A DNA stretch of 64,000 nt from Rhytidiadelphus loreus (GCA_947034895.1 OX344765.1:21519001-21583000), one strand, 5' to 3'; counted from the stretch's first letter, positions 48,234-60,424 are shown. A program made the numbers and translations. The notes: a model not told the origin generated them from the sequence alone.

Positions 48234-51200
48234 AGCTAAGTTTTGCAAGCGAATTAAAAAAAATTTGAACCCCAAGTTTGGCTTGTGATTTTAATTTACA
48301 AGGGGAACAATCAGCGTCTATAAAGCAGTGCACATGCGAATGCAGCAGATTCACCACACGTAAGAGTAGCGTACCAAATTTGAGCACAAATGAATTGCAC
48401 CGCACATTCACCGCAAATTCACTGCAAGTATGCCAGTGTACCAAATTCAGTAAAAATGAATGAAACCGCAAATGCACAGCAATTATGCACGACTGAATTG
48501 AGCCAAAAAATTTAACGTTCAAGCAAATATATAGTCATTCCATTCATTTCCTGTAGCACGTAGAGCAACAGAAGAATCTTCACGACCTTCGCTTTTTTTT
48601 TTCTCGCTTTTTGGAATCCGTGGTGGGTGGTTGAAACCTTGATAGAATCTGGCCATATGCGAATCATACTATTCTCTATTGCAGAAAACAAAAACAAAAA
48701 CAAAAACAGCCAGGCAGGCTCTAAACTTCAATAGACCCCCAACTGTAAAAGTTCTTAATCCGGCCACCCAATTCAATTTACAGTTTGGCGCTTTGATCAG
48801 CCATTCAGCCAGGTCCCGAAATAGACCAAAGTTGAAACACTTGGAATATTCGGATACGAGTGTCGGGAGTGCAACAGCCAGAAAGCAGTAGAGCCAACTG
48901 ATGAAGGCCCCGCCTTTTTCTCAGTTTCTCGCAGTCATCTGAAAATGGATTGGAACACAGAATGACAGGGCGAGAATCCGAGAATGGAGTTCCAAGCATC
49001 TAAAATTGCCAGTTTTGAATTGCCAGTTTAATAAAATCGTGGAAAATAGAAAGAAAGATTCTCTCCCGTGCCATGTCCAGGCTGATGAATCAGGCCCCGC
49101 CCCATTATTGATTGATTGCGAGCTGGGCTATTTCCAAACCCACACGCACGCGCACAGGCCGCTTGGAATAGTAGACTGACCGAGAGTTTGAGTGCAGTTG
49201 TGAAGGGTGGTAAATTTTAGGGTTCCAGGATCCTTGCAATCTTTTTGCAAACTAAATGGACGAATTTGGGGGCATCATATATACCCGTTCCGAATTCACT
49301 TCGGGTTTGGGTTTGGAGATTCGGAGATGCACGAAATTTACATAAGCAATGTGTTTCCAATCCATTTTTTCCCAGAGATATGGAAGTCATGAATTTACGG
49401 TATTCTTAGGAACAGTGACAGATATTTTGCCTGATTTTTTTTTCTTCTTTCACTATTTACTGGAACTGTAATAAGCTGGGTATTAATGAATGTTGGTGAG
49501 TGAGTGAGTGTCCTTTGGGGTCATGAAACTCGGCGTGCATTGCATTGCATTTCAGTTTGACTGCAAGTCTGGAACCACGCATGTTGACGGAGAAGGAAGA
49601 AGAAAAAGAGGCCTGGTCCAGTAACTGAACTTTGGGCAGGAATCAAATTGCAACAATTTCACTGTTTTACAGGCTTGTCTTTATGGATTGGCTCTATCTC
49701 CTTTGGACAGAGAGACTATGGTTTCCATTGAAATCCCGAGTTTCCACACATTGCAGATAGTGTGTTCACACTGCACAACGTGGTTACGGTTTTCTCAGGA
49801 GGGGTCCAACTAGTCGGAACACTGTCCTCCTTGTTTGATTTGATCAAATGTCCCCTTCCTATTTCAATTGGTTAGATGTGGGGCTGATTTTTTTATTTTA
49901 TTTTGAAAGTGAATTAAAATAAAATGTTAAATTTGTCTTGTGTATCATTGATTCAATGTTTTCTTTCTTCACCCCCCAATTAAAGGACCCAACAACCCTT
50001 TTTTTTTTTTGGCAACATAGAATTTCGGAGTAGTTCACTAAGAATGGAATTTTCACTTTTTTTCTTTGAAATTTATACACAACATGGGGTTGAGAAGTAG
50101 CTTTAAGTTGCAACAATTTTTGTAACTTTTGACTACGTGGTTAAAAAGTTATTGTGTGATATGTAGTTTATTTTCAACAAATGCAGCTAAAAGAAATTGC
50201 TTTTTCAAGAAATAAAGATTTGAAAATGGTTTTCTAGATTTATATATACGTGGAAAGTTGTGAATCATTTTGTTTTGATTAATGAGATGAAAGTTATGAG
50301 GAGTTTTTGATTGCGTGTAGTTATAGATGATCTCTACTCCAAAATAAACTTTGAAGTACTTTATTTAATTGAATTTTCAGTATTTTTGGAAAAAAAAGAA
50401 AAAGAAAAAGGATGTAGATTGTTTTTTACAACATTACAACCATTGTGATTGGCATTTTCTAATTCTACAACTAAACTCTTACCAATTTATTATGTTAAAC
50501 AATCTTCAATTTCTTTCTACTTACTTTTTTTTTAAGCATGAATATGAAATTTTAAATTTTAAATTTTTTTACGTTTATTCCCAACTTATTTCTTCAGTAT
50601 ATTATGGAGAGTTGCAAGTTGTAGGATCTACACATTTTGGGATAAAATGTTTGAAAGATGAAATCTAACCATTTGGGAAGAATTGAAAATAACTTCTTTT
50701 TGAAACTGAAGCATCATGATCTTGCAATTGGTAAGGTTTTTTATTCTAAAATTTTAGGAGGGTGTATTCTAACAAGTAAACTAAAAGATCCTTTGGTTGG
50801 ATTTGTTAAAAAATAAATGTAGATGAAGATTTTTGCCTTGATTTGGAGACTAGTACTTTGAAGCAATTTTGGGCCTCTAAACATGAAAGAAATTTAGAGG
50901 TTCATTTCCCCACTATCCACTATTAATAAACTAATATCATTGTTTATCTAAGATAGAGTTTCAAGATCGCACCATTCTTATTTATCTTTCTTTTTTCTTT
51001 TCTTTTTGTGTGAGGAGGAGCAAATTGAAAAATCAATTGCAAAGTTCTTACCTTGTTTTGGGAAAGGAAAATGATGGAACTATACATAACATTGTTAACC
51101 AATCTAAACCATTTCCCCTTGGAGATTGGGATGACCCTCTCTAGATCCCTAGGAGCAATTTTAGTTTAATCTACCTAGAGTCATTGGATGGTTGAGAAGT

Positions 51201-52340
51201 TGCAACACTAATGTCATTAGCTCACTCGAAAGTTGCAAAGAGTCATTGGCTCCTTGAGAAGTTGCTATGCTAGGAGCTCTTGCTTTCTTTAGGAACAAAA
51301 GGGACCCAATGTTGATTAATAATGTTACGTAGTTGTTGACCAAAATTTGGAGAGTAAGTGTGGGATGGTTTACTATGAATGCATATGAAATTGTAGCATG
51401 TTAAGTTTAATATGCAACTATATAGATAATTCATAGTATGATACTTGGCTAAAGTGGATGAAAGTATTATGAGCCCCTCTAAATATTTTCCCAAAACTCT
51501 AAAAACATGAAAAAAGAGAAGATCTCAATACATGTCCACTACGGTAGTTGATTACTCATGTCCATTAGTATGATTACCAAATTTTTTGTTGCCCAACATC
51601 TTTGCAATGAAACCTTGTTTGACAACATGTTTTTAAACTTGCATTTGAGCACTTGCACACATATTAAAAAAGAAGTGACTTTCAATTTATAACATATAGG
51701 GCTTTGTTTTTAAGGTCTTTAGCAAGTCACCCACCCTTGCCCACCCTCCCAGCTTTAGACAATCACGTGGCACCTCCCAAATTTACGTTCTAGAGTGGTT
51801 GCATGGGCCCTTGACTATTACAAACCTTGGCTTGTTTTACGGAGCTTGCTCAACTTCTACCTCTTGTAAGGGCTTGGGTGGAGGACCTTTTCTCATGTGG
51901 AGAGTCGTCAAAGCCACCTATTTGGAGCATGAGTGCAATAGCGTTCACATAACTGGCTAAAATTTGCTCCAGTGCTACTTAAAAAAATTTCAGTAGCTAA
52001 AATGTACATTCGAGAAAATCCTTGAAAAAATTAGATTTTATCCAAGTCTACAACAACAACAACGACAACAATACAATTTGATAGCCAATTTGTTACTTCC
52101 TCCACATTAGAATTAGCATCTATTTTGTGAATTTTGGGTTACAATACTCTCAACCATCCTTTACAACTTGCAAAAATCCTTTCTTTTCTATTTTTTTTTT
52201 TTAATGCCATTCACTCTCAAGAATGATAGCCAAAGTTGATGCCTATTTGTCTTTAAAGGTAGCATACTGCACTAAATTCCATAAACTACAGTGTTGTGAT
52301 TTTAAATTTGTTTTTTTCTTCTAATTCTGGTGGATTGCAG
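48234..52340. other. Intergenic region, mainly AT rich, no gene recognised
   Basis: 48.2-49.9 kb is less AT rich and includes a (CAAAAA)n run at 48684-48708. Blocks at 50390-50895 resemble 25030-25740, including GATGAAGATTTTTGCCTTG and TTTTGGGCCTCTAAACATG. The latter is a related copy of the empty site of the CACTA-like element at 25491. No convincing ORF. Confidence 0.45.
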
Positions 52341-52470
52341 GAACATTGACACAGTTTGCAACGAATACATCATTCACGTCGAAGCGTGTGTCGAGCGGTT
52401 CAGGATTCTCATGCGGCCCCTCCTGAATCTGAGATCTTGGGAATGCAGGAACGAGACCATCAACATTGAA
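52341..52470 (+). other. Possible orphan exon, 130 bp
   Basis: A good acceptor (TGGTGGATTGCAG) is followed by an open 43-codon frame (NIDTVCNEYIIHVEACV...) and a consensus donor (GTAAGTTT). The piece is less AT rich than its surroundings. I recognise neither the family nor any neighbouring exon, so it may be a captured fragment or part of a gene I cannot see. Confidence 0.25.
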
Positions 52471-54042
52471 GTAAGTTTAATAAGTCAGGCAGCAGATTCA
52501 ACCAATCAAAACTAACAGATCACCTCTCTCTTGCTTTCAAAACAATAATTTAAAAAAAATAATGGATCAGAAGATCGATTGAGTATCGATCCAATTAACT
52601 AACTTACATCAATTTTTTGCTTTCGAAAATCGATGGAATTCACGTGACAAGCCATATCTCACAGCAGTGATTTGGGTCAGTGGTGAACGGCTGCACAACC
52701 CAGATGAGGAGAATTGGTGATCAGCCAATTTCTGATGATGGAACCATAAATTTTAAACAGCTCAATCAGCGGAACACTCACAGAGTAGTACCGGATTCAA
52801 ATTTACTTCAACAGGGATTTACAGTAACCTGACGAAAACTCATGATTTTACCCAAGTCATCAGTCAGAACACCTTGAGTTGAGTTGAATCTGTCAATCGA
52901 TTAGAAAAAAAGGATTGTTAATTACTTTTTCAAATTTAAAAAAAAGAGCTATGCTAAATATAAAATGGCGGTCACGCAGTGGAGTGGAGTCTCATCATCC
53001 GCACTGCAAAACCGTCACCGTTCTAAAGAAAGCAAAGAAGGCACTGTTCGCTGCAGGCAGGGACGGAGTTTGCTGCAGGCTCCCTGGCTGGCTGCCCCCT
53101 GCCTTAAAAACTGAAGTTCGCTAACCCTAATATATGTCCCACTCAATCACTCACTCACTCAGTGAAATGTCATATACTTGCAATCTGCAGAATCTCACAC
53201 AAGTGTCGCAGTGCAACTTTGCCAACTGGCTGGTCACAGAGTGAGCCCCCAAAACTTACCCTACTTATTACAAGGTACAATCTTTCACAAACATAAGATA
53301 AGAATTTGATAACCAACTGATGGAAGCGTAGTCTACACACTGATGGTTCAGTTCAGTAGTGTCAACAGGGGTTCACATCAGTGTGGTACGCAGCAAGAAG
53401 GTAAATTGCATTTTTTTTCAACATGGAATGGGAAGAGAGAGAGGGAGAGAAAAAGGACTACGAAGGAATTTACATTAGACGTACAGTTTCTTTTCAGGGA
53501 CCACAACAACCGAACTGATATCATCAACTTCAGTCGTGTAAGTACGATTGGTCAAAGGTATTTTTTTCTTTTATGTTTATAATATAGAACATGACCGTGA
53601 ACCATAGCCAAAACTTGATTGTGAAAAGTAGTAATAAATATAAACTATTGTATCAGCTAGCATGTGTTGTGGCCTTGCGGGTGCGGACATTACATTCTCG
53701 TTTTTGAGTTGCGTACCTCCTCAGTCTCACTCATGAAGAAGGCGGGGTGGAGAACTACCCACCCAGCCAGTCTCGTCTCCGTATACACTGGCATTTTACG
53801 GGGTCCTGGCCTTGACTACGACTTAAGAGAACTGGAGGCATTCTCGTGGCGAACCAGTCCAACTGCAAAAGTGGACGACGACGAAGCTTTGGAAATGATC
53901 AGCACTCTCCACCTGGTTGCTGTCAATCCCACGACTCGATGGATATGGCCTGTGTCATGCACTTGGCGGCCTCTTCCATGCCCTGACCAGCTCCAGGACT
54001 ACTGAAGAGAACGTACAGTACCGCCTCCATTGCAGCCAGCTT
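52471..54042. other. Intergenic region, no gene established
   Basis: Mixed composition. The plus ORF 53664-54005 (113 codons) has no known motif. On the opposite strand a short open stretch ends MTQAISIESWD, also unrecognised. Confidence 0.4.
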
Positions 54043-54498
54043 TAGTTCACTGATCAAAGGCCCTTTAGCGCGCGGGCAGATTTTATAGTAAGTTCGCTGC
54101 TTCGAAACTGGGGTTATGCCACCGAGGAGTGTGCGGCGTCGTCACTGGCGCTCTCTTATAATATCTCTGGAGTTCCAATTCCTGTCCATTGCGTAATCGG
54201 GACGCAGGAGTAATCTCTACCTGCATGCAGCTTCAATTGCCTGCCTGGGTGCATATCACCCTAAACCCTAACCCTAAACTTCAATTTCAAGTACAGCTCG
54301 AGTTCACTGATCAAACGCCAAAATAATATTAAGTTAGCTGCTTCGAAACTGGGTTTTTGCCACCAAGAAGTGTGCGTCGTCACTACTGGCACTCGCTTAT
54401 AATATTCCTGTCCATTGCGTAATCAGGAGTAATCTCTGCCTGCCTGCAACTTCAATTGCCTGTCTGGGTGTTTTTCACCCTAAACCCTAAACCCTAAC
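54043..54498. repeat. Two-copy tandem repeat, each ending in telomere-like CCCTAAA motifs
   Basis: 54043-54300 and 54301-54498 both start AGTTCACTGATCAAA, contain CTGCTTCGAAACTGGG, CCTGTCCATTGCGTAATC and CTTCAATTGCCTG, and end CACCCTAAACCCTAA. The CCCTAAA motifs lie at 54258-54279 and 54478-54498. Confidence 0.85.
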
Positions 54499-54698
54499 AA
54501 GGAATTTTGACATTGTTGAATGCTAAGTCTTCAATGGTCAGTGATTGGTAATCTACAAATGACGGGCTTGGTTTTGGAGTTGAAGTCTTCAACGTTAATT
54601 GTGTTACCCATCTCCATAAATTAACGGCATTGCGTTGAATTGAATGGCATCCTTTTCACCTTCACTGTAATTACGACCTTTGTTCATAGCGGCGAACC

Positions 54699-55371
54699 AT
54701 AGAAGCCCAGGATGGGATCCAAAAAGAAGTGTATTTGATTACGTGTTTAGTTTGGCTACTCCACAATTCATCAACAATGTCCTTTCGCGTGCATTGATCT
54801 ATTAGGTTTGAAAGTAAGCCCAGCGATGCTATGTAAAAATGAAAGGCAGGGTTGGCATGACAACAACTTAGTACCATGCATCTTCAAATTGAGATCCATA
54901 TCTGTGCATGTGACTAATTCCTTGGGGTATAATATAGAAGATCAGGATGGGACCCAAAATTTCGCTACTCCAAAAATCATCAACAATGTACTTTCGCGTG
55001 CACTCTACAAGGTTTGAAAGTAAACCCCACTGCTACTACGTAGCAAACGAACGGCAGGCTTTGGCGTGACAGCGACTAGCACCATGCATCTTCAAATTGA
55101 GATCCATGTCTGTGCATGCGGTTGATTCCTTGGGGTATAATATAGAAGTCCATGTTGGATCCTTACAACAACTGTATTGATTACATGTTAAGTTTGGCTA
55201 TTCCACAATTCATCAGCAATCAACTTGACTTTCGCGTGCATTCTATTAGGTTCGAAAGTGAAGCCCACTGATGCTATGTAAAACATGAAATGCACGTTTG
55301 GCATTTCCACAACATCTTCAAATTGGGATCGATGTCTGTGCATGCGGTTCATTCCTTGTGGTATAATATAT
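54699..55371. repeat. Three-copy tandem repeat, ~208-236 bp units
   Basis: Units begin at about 54699, 54935 and 55143 with AGAAG and GGATGGGAYCC or a variant. Shared landmarks are CTTTCGCGTGCA, TTYGAAAGTRAAGCCCA-like, ATCTTCAAATTG.GATC, TCTGTGCATG and CCTTGGGGTATAATATA. It lies just downstream of the V-ATPase D fusion gene. No reading frame is conserved across the units. Confidence 0.85.
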
Positions 55372-55545
55372 ACGATTCTGCAACTGAGAGAGAACAGCAA
55401 GATTTCAAGACCTGGAAAATTTCACTGATAGATCGAATTGGAAACCAATGCAATGGACATGGATCAGCAAACCTCATGACTTCTGCAGTGCCGCCACTGC
55501 TGCTTCAGGTAAAAAGATCAATCCACTGCAACAAGCACTTGAAGC

Positions 55546-58500
55546 TCAGAAGAGAATGTCGGGGTCAGGGTCCCAATCCTCATCAGCCACATGAGGGGCG
55601 CCGGTGCGGTTGGCGCGGGGGCTGGAGTACGTCAAGCTGTGAGGGCTGGAAGGTCGACTTGCTGCTGTGCTTGTGACAGGATTGGGGAGAGCTCGGTAAG
55701 AAGAATCATGAGGGCTGCTGGCTGATTCTTCCTCTTCTTCTTCCTCCTCGAGATCCGGTTCGAGAGGATCGGGAGTCACGGGAGGGGAAGAATGGACTCC
55801 TAACAAGGGGAGGATGGGGAAAGCACTCATAGTAAAGGAAGAAAAGCTTTCGAGGATGCTAGCTCGGACGTGAGGAGGAGGTTCAGAGGCGCGTCGATTA
55901 GGATTTGGGAGGGGAGATGGGCGAGGAGAAGCTACGGGTTCGGATGCGCGTCGATTAGGGTTTGAGAGGGAAGATGCAGTTGTGGGATTAGGGTTTGAAG
56001 ATGGAGATGGAGATGGAGGAGGAGGGTTTATTTGCCTTGATGGAGGAGGAGAGGAAACTGGATTAGGGTGTAGGGTTGCAGATGTTGGAGGAGATGATAG
56101 TGGAGATGTTCTTATAGGGTTTGGAGATGCAAATGTAGGAGATGAAACTGGAGATGTTCTTACAGGGTTGGGAGATATTGGTCTAGGTGGAGATGAGAGT
56201 AAAGATGTCTTATTAGGGTTTGGAGATGCAGATGTAGGAGGAGATGAGATTGGAGTTGTCTGATTAGGGTTTGGAGGTACAGATGTAGAAGGAGGGCTTG
56301 TAAGTGTAAGTTTGGGGGAAGAATTTGTTGGTTTCGTTGTGGAAGAAGCTCTTGTTTGTATAGATGTAGGAGGAGGAATTCCAAGTGCGAATGTCTCAAC
56401 TGGGATTGCGGGCGCAGATGCGAGAGGAAGGCTTGCATGTATAAGTGAAGGTGGAGGGATTGTAGGTGTAGATACGGGAGGAATTGTCTGTACAGATGTG
56501 GGAGCTCGTGTGCCATGTGGAGTTGAAGGCGCAGATGTGCTGTTAGGGTTTATAGTTTCAGATGAGGGAGAAATAATTTTAGGTAGAATTGTAGGAGGAG
56601 GTCTTATTGGAGTAGTCGTGGGAGGAGGAATTGAAGGTGTAGATGTTACAGGAGGACTCAAATGGGAAGTTGGAGGAGGAGGCCTTGTTGGGACAAATGT
56701 CGAAAGGTCAATTTGAGATGCAGGAGTGGAAAGAGATTTTGTTCCAGCAGCTGTGAGGGGAGTGATTCTAGATGCAGCTATGGGACGAGAGCGTGTAGGT
56801 GCAGATGTGGAAATAGGACTTGCGTGGACAGATGTGAGAAGATTTGTTGGAATAGATGAAACAAGACGCTGTGGGGGTGTAGATGTGGGAGAAATGGGTT
56901 TTGGTATAGATGCTGGAGGCGGAATCTTAGGTGGTGATATAGGTGTATATTTGGGAAAAGGAATCAAAGGTATAGTTGTGGAAGGAGGGATCAATGGTAC
57001 AGATGTAGATGGAAGAATATTTGATGAAGATGTATTAGGAGGGTTTATAGGTGCAGGTATGGAAGGAGAAACTGAGGGTACATGTGTAGGAGGAAGAATT
57101 GAGGATGTAGATGTGGAAGTCAGAATTGAAGGCGCAGATGTAGTAAATGTAAATGAAGGTGCAGACATAGGAGGAAGAAATATTGGTGCAGAATCGGGAA
57201 GAAGTGAGGGTGTCGGTGCGGAAGGAATAATTGAAGATGCAGATGAAAAACAAGTGGTTTCAGATGCTAACGTGGAAAGAGGCATTGCAGGTGGAGATGT
57301 TGATGGATTAATCAAGCTTGAAGATGTAGATGTAGAAGGAATAATTGAAGGTGTCGATGAAAAACAAGTGGCTTCAGATGCTAACGTGGAAAGTGACATT
57401 GCAGGTGGAGATGTTGATGGATTAATCAAGCTTGAAGATGGAGATGTAGAAGGAATAATTGAGGATGTAGATGAAAAACAAGTGGCTTCTGATGCTAACG
57501 TGGAAAGAGACATTGCAGGTGGAGATGTTGATGGATTAATGAAGCTTGAAGATGGAGATGTAGAAGGGATGATTGAAGGTGTAGATGAAAAACAAGTAGC
57601 TTCAGGTGCTAATGTGGAAAGAGGCATTGCAGGTATAGATGTTGATGGATTAATCAAGCTTGAAGATGTAGATGTAGAAGGAATAATTGAAGATGAAAAA
57701 CAAGTAGCTTCAGATGCGAGAGTGGAAAGACGGATTGCAGGTACAGATGTTGAAGAATTAATCAAGCTTGAAGATGTACGAGGGCTTATAGATACAGATG
57801 TATGAAGATGACATGGGGTTGCAGATGTGATATCTGGGTTTTCAGATGAAGATGTGAATAGAACATTTTCACTTGCTGATATTCGAGGATTTTTTTTGGA
57901 TGCAGATGTAGAAAGAGGATTTGTGAGCACATATGTAGGAGGGAATCCTAAACTAATGTTTACTCGAGGATCTCTGTCTACAGATTTTCTAGGAATTGAA
58001 GGTGTAGCTGTAGAAGGAGGCTTTGATGGTGTTGGAGTGCGAGAAGGCATTGAAGATGTATAAGTGGGAGGAAGAAAGGAGTGTGCAGTCGTAGGAGGAA
58101 GAAATACAGAGTTTGTTTGTTTCGATGAAGGAAGAGGAATGGAAGGTGGAGATGGTGGAGGAGGACTTGGAGGCGCACATGGTGTAGATGCTGGAGGAGG
58201 AATTGATGGTGGACATGGAAGAGGAGCTATTGAAGGTGAGGATGTATCAGGAGCTGTAGAAGGTGTAGACATGGGAGGAGTTTTTGAAGGTGTAAATGCT
58301 ACATGAGGATTTTTTTGTTTAGGATCATCTGGAAGTGCAAATGTGGGAGGAGAAACCATTGGTACATCAGCAAGTGAAGATGCAAGTATGGGAGTAAGAT
58401 TTGTTGGCATTGTTGTATCATGAATTTTTGATTGTACAAATGTGGGCAAAGGAGCTGTTGGTGCAGGTGCGATAGGAAGAGCTCCATTGGAAGCTAAGGA

Positions 58501-59460
58501 AGGATTTGACAATATGTATTTGTGATAAGCAACGTCATGTCCAGATGTTGGAGCAGGAATTGATGGTGCAAAAGTAGGAGTGGTTGCAGAGGAGGGCGAG
58601 GAAGGGGATGACAATACATATCTTTGAGAGTTTGGAGCAATTGAAACCCTAGGGCTCTGCATTGATGAACGAGGACTCAAATTAGGATAGTTTGAAATAG
58701 GTGTTGAAACATGCAAATGATGCACCGTTCGAATTCGACTTGCCAAACTCCCAGTTGTAGTTGTAGTCATGTTTGCTTCCAACAATTTTTTCTTCTCGTC
58801 CAACACTTTCTCCACTAGTTTCTTCTTGAACTTTTGCACCTTTTTCAACCTAAAAAAATCCTCCCTCTCCAATTCATCAAGCTCTGTTTTTATGTATGAA
58901 ATTGTACTCTCTAATTTAGGTTTTACAACGTTTTCGAGAGCGTTAACCCTTCGATTTGTTGTCTTGATTGCCTTGTCCAAAGTTATGAAAGATGTTTGTA
59001 ATGTTGCAAGTTCCACTAAAACCTTGACCACCTTCATAAATGATGATTTGCAAAGTTGAATTTGCATTCCTCCTTGAGCCAATCCTGTGAGGTCATGTCT
59101 CAATTCAGTTGTCTCTAGAAATGGTTCAAATATTGAAAGCTTTACTCCTGCAATGTTTTCATGTCTAGTTTTCACCTTATATGTTGCTTTGTCAACATTT
59201 TCTAATACAACGTGCTTAATGTTTTCCCCGGCTATATACTTGGCTTCAGTCAATGAAAATTGAGAGTCTCTCATGAGGTTGCCCATGGATTCTTTTGTCT
59301 CTACAATCCGCTTCAAGATTTGTCGAAATTGTAAGGTGAGAGCTTCGCTTTTCCTCTTCAACAATTGATGTCCTTTAGTGGCCCCTCCTAGTCGAGTTTT
59401 CACTACTCCCATCATAGTAATGGTAGGTGCCACATTCAATCGTTGTGTTTGGCTAGACAT
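55546..59460 (-). CDS. VHA-D-like: V-type ATPase subunit D fused to a ~1,070-residue Pro/Ser/Thr-rich tail
   Basis: One uninterrupted 1,304-codon frame with an ATG start (59458-59460) and TGA stop. Residues 1-230 are V-ATPase subunit D, the coiled-coil central rotor shaft linking the catalytic A3B3 head to the membrane ring: RLNVAPTITMMGVVKTRL, ENIAGVKL, KTTNRRVNALENVVKPKLE and ELDELEREDFFRLKK all fit the family. A normal subunit is about 250-260 residues. From about 232 on the protein is Pro/Ser/Thr rich, with short proline runs (PPSPPPPSPP), a tandem block at about 550-750, an acidic run near 1240 and the end DWDPDPDILF. A tail this size would project from the rotor, so normal assembly is doubtful unless it is processed or the protein has another role. 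It could be a diverged copy with another complete D gene elsewhere. The D part is certain; expression of the whole frame is not. Confidence 0.8.
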   Translation of the reverse strand: MSSQTQRLNVAPTITMMGVVKTRLGGATKGHQLLKRKSEALTLQFRQILKRIVETKESMGNLMRDSQFSLTEAKYIAGENIKHVVLENVDKATYKVKTRHENIAGVKLSIFEPFLETTELRHDLTGLAQGGMQIQLCKSSFMKVVKVLVELATLQTSFITLDKAIKTTNRRVNALENVVKPKLESTISYIKTELDELEREDFFRLKKVQKFKKKLVEKVLDEKKKLLEANMTTTTTGSLASRIRTVHHLHVSTPISNYPNLSPRSSMQSPRVSIAPNSQRYVLSSPSSPSSATTPTFAPSIPAPTSGHDVAYHKYILSNPSLASNGALPIAPAPTAPLPTFVQSKIHDTTMPTNLTPILASSLADVPMVSPPTFALPDDPKQKNPHVAFTPSKTPPMSTPSTAPDTSSPSIAPLPCPPSIPPPASTPCAPPSPPPPSPPSIPLPSSKQTNSVFLPPTTAHSFLPPTYTSSMPSRTPTPSKPPSTATPSIPRKSVDRDPRVNISLGFPPTYVLTNPLSTSASKKNPRISASENVLFTSSSENPDITSATPCHLHTSVSISPRTSSSLINSSTSVPAIRLSTLASEATCFSSSIIPSTSTSSSLINPSTSIPAMPLSTLAPEATCFSSTPSIIPSTSPSSSFINPSTSPPAMSLSTLASEATCFSSTSSIIPSTSPSSSLINPSTSPPAMSLSTLASEATCFSSTPSIIPSTSTSSSLINPSTSPPAMPLSTLASETTCFSSASSIIPSAPTPSLLPDSAPIFLPPMSAPSFTFTTSAPSILTSTSTSSILPPTHVPSVSPSIPAPINPPNTSSSNILPSTSVPLIPPSTTIPLIPFPKYTPISPPKIPPPASIPKPISPTSTPPQRLVSSIPTNLLTSVHASPISTSAPTRSRPIAASRITPLTAAGTKSLSTPASQIDLSTFVPTRPPPPTSHLSPPVTSTPSIPPPTTTPIRPPPTILPKIISPSSETINPNSTSAPSTPHGTRAPTSVQTIPPVSTPTIPPPSLIHASLPLASAPAIPVETFALGIPPPTSIQTRASSTTKPTNSSPKLTLTSPPSTSVPPNPNQTTPISSPPTSASPNPNKTSLLSSPPRPISPNPVRTSPVSSPTFASPNPIRTSPLSSPPTSATLHPNPVSSPPPSRQINPPPPSPSPSSNPNPTTASSLSNPNRRASEPVASPRPSPLPNPNRRASEPPPHVRASILESFSSFTMSAFPILPLLGVHSSPPVTPDPLEPDLEEEEEEEESASSPHDSSYRALPNPVTSTAASRPSSPHSLTYSSPRANRTGAPHVADEDWDPDPDILF
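57217..57800 (-). repeat. Five tandem ~114 bp coding repeats in the V-ATPase D tail
   Basis: Each unit encodes 36-38 residues of the form SLINPSTSPPAM.LSTLAS, then EATCFSS, then SIIPSTS. The five copies are nearly identical in frame, with small substitutions, and the first is two residues shorter. High identity points to recent expansion by slippage or unequal exchange. Confidence 0.88.
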
Positions 59461-60424
59461 TTTGTCCTACTAAATTTTCTCAATCTTAATTTAAACTCCA
59501 ATCTACCACAAATGAAACTACTTAAAATCAATGCAAAGGCACATATTTTGTCTTCATCTTCAACACTCTACAACACTTTAAACCTAATTTGACCTAATTC
59601 GAGCATAATGTAAACAACACTAACATCTCCCAATATGCTCTTTTGCCTTCTACAATCCTCTTATTGGTTTCATGATTTGACACTTTACTTCACCATTTTT
59701 GGAGTAATAATTTTTATATAATTAAACCCTAATCCCAGCAATGTGGATTAATTTCTTCAAATGCTTGCTTGCATCTTGCAATCATTTTATGATCTTTCAA
59801 CCTTGTTTTCAATACCTTATGATACAATGTTTTAAGAAAATGAAAATGAATATCACTCATATTTAATTTGTACTAAGTCTTTTGAAAGTTAATTAGCTAG
59901 AGATCTCCTTTTTACTACACTACTACTAAGTGTGACAATTATTTTACACCTCTACAAATACAATGAATCACTTAAGTTTCAATCAAGCATGAGTATGTAT
60001 TGATAAGATAATTCACTTATTTGATCCCCATAAATTTGCAACAAAAGTTGACAAAATGAAGGAGGTGGTGGAATTGAGTTGTGCAATGGGTATAAAGGTT
60101 CATCTTGAATTTGGAAGGCCACAATGAATAATCATTTGCTACTTCAAGGAGGATTGGGAGTTAGTTTTACAAGTATAGGTGAGTTCAAAGATAGGATTAT
60201 TTTCTAATAGTTGTGCAATAAAATTTGAAATTTATTGCTTGTAGCATAGGGTGCCAAATAGTTTTTAGAAGGAGTTGTAAGTAACATTGGGTGAGGTTAA
60301 GGCCGACCTATTACTTCTAATATTAAAAGAAACTTAGTGTGCTTTTCAAGAAAAAGAAAAAATTCACAATGACATGGCATAGATAGACAAGGAGATATGG
60401 TTTTATTTATATTGACATTTACTT

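Noticed and set aside
53664..54005. 113-codon plus ORF as a gene
   Set aside because: Both strands are partly open, no motif is present, and it sits at the edge of a repeat block.
56726..57805. 359-codon open frame on the plus strand
   Set aside because: It is the antisense of the tandem coding repeats of the V-ATPase D tail; its Gly/Val/Asp-rich periodic sequence follows from the repeat, and no domain is visible.
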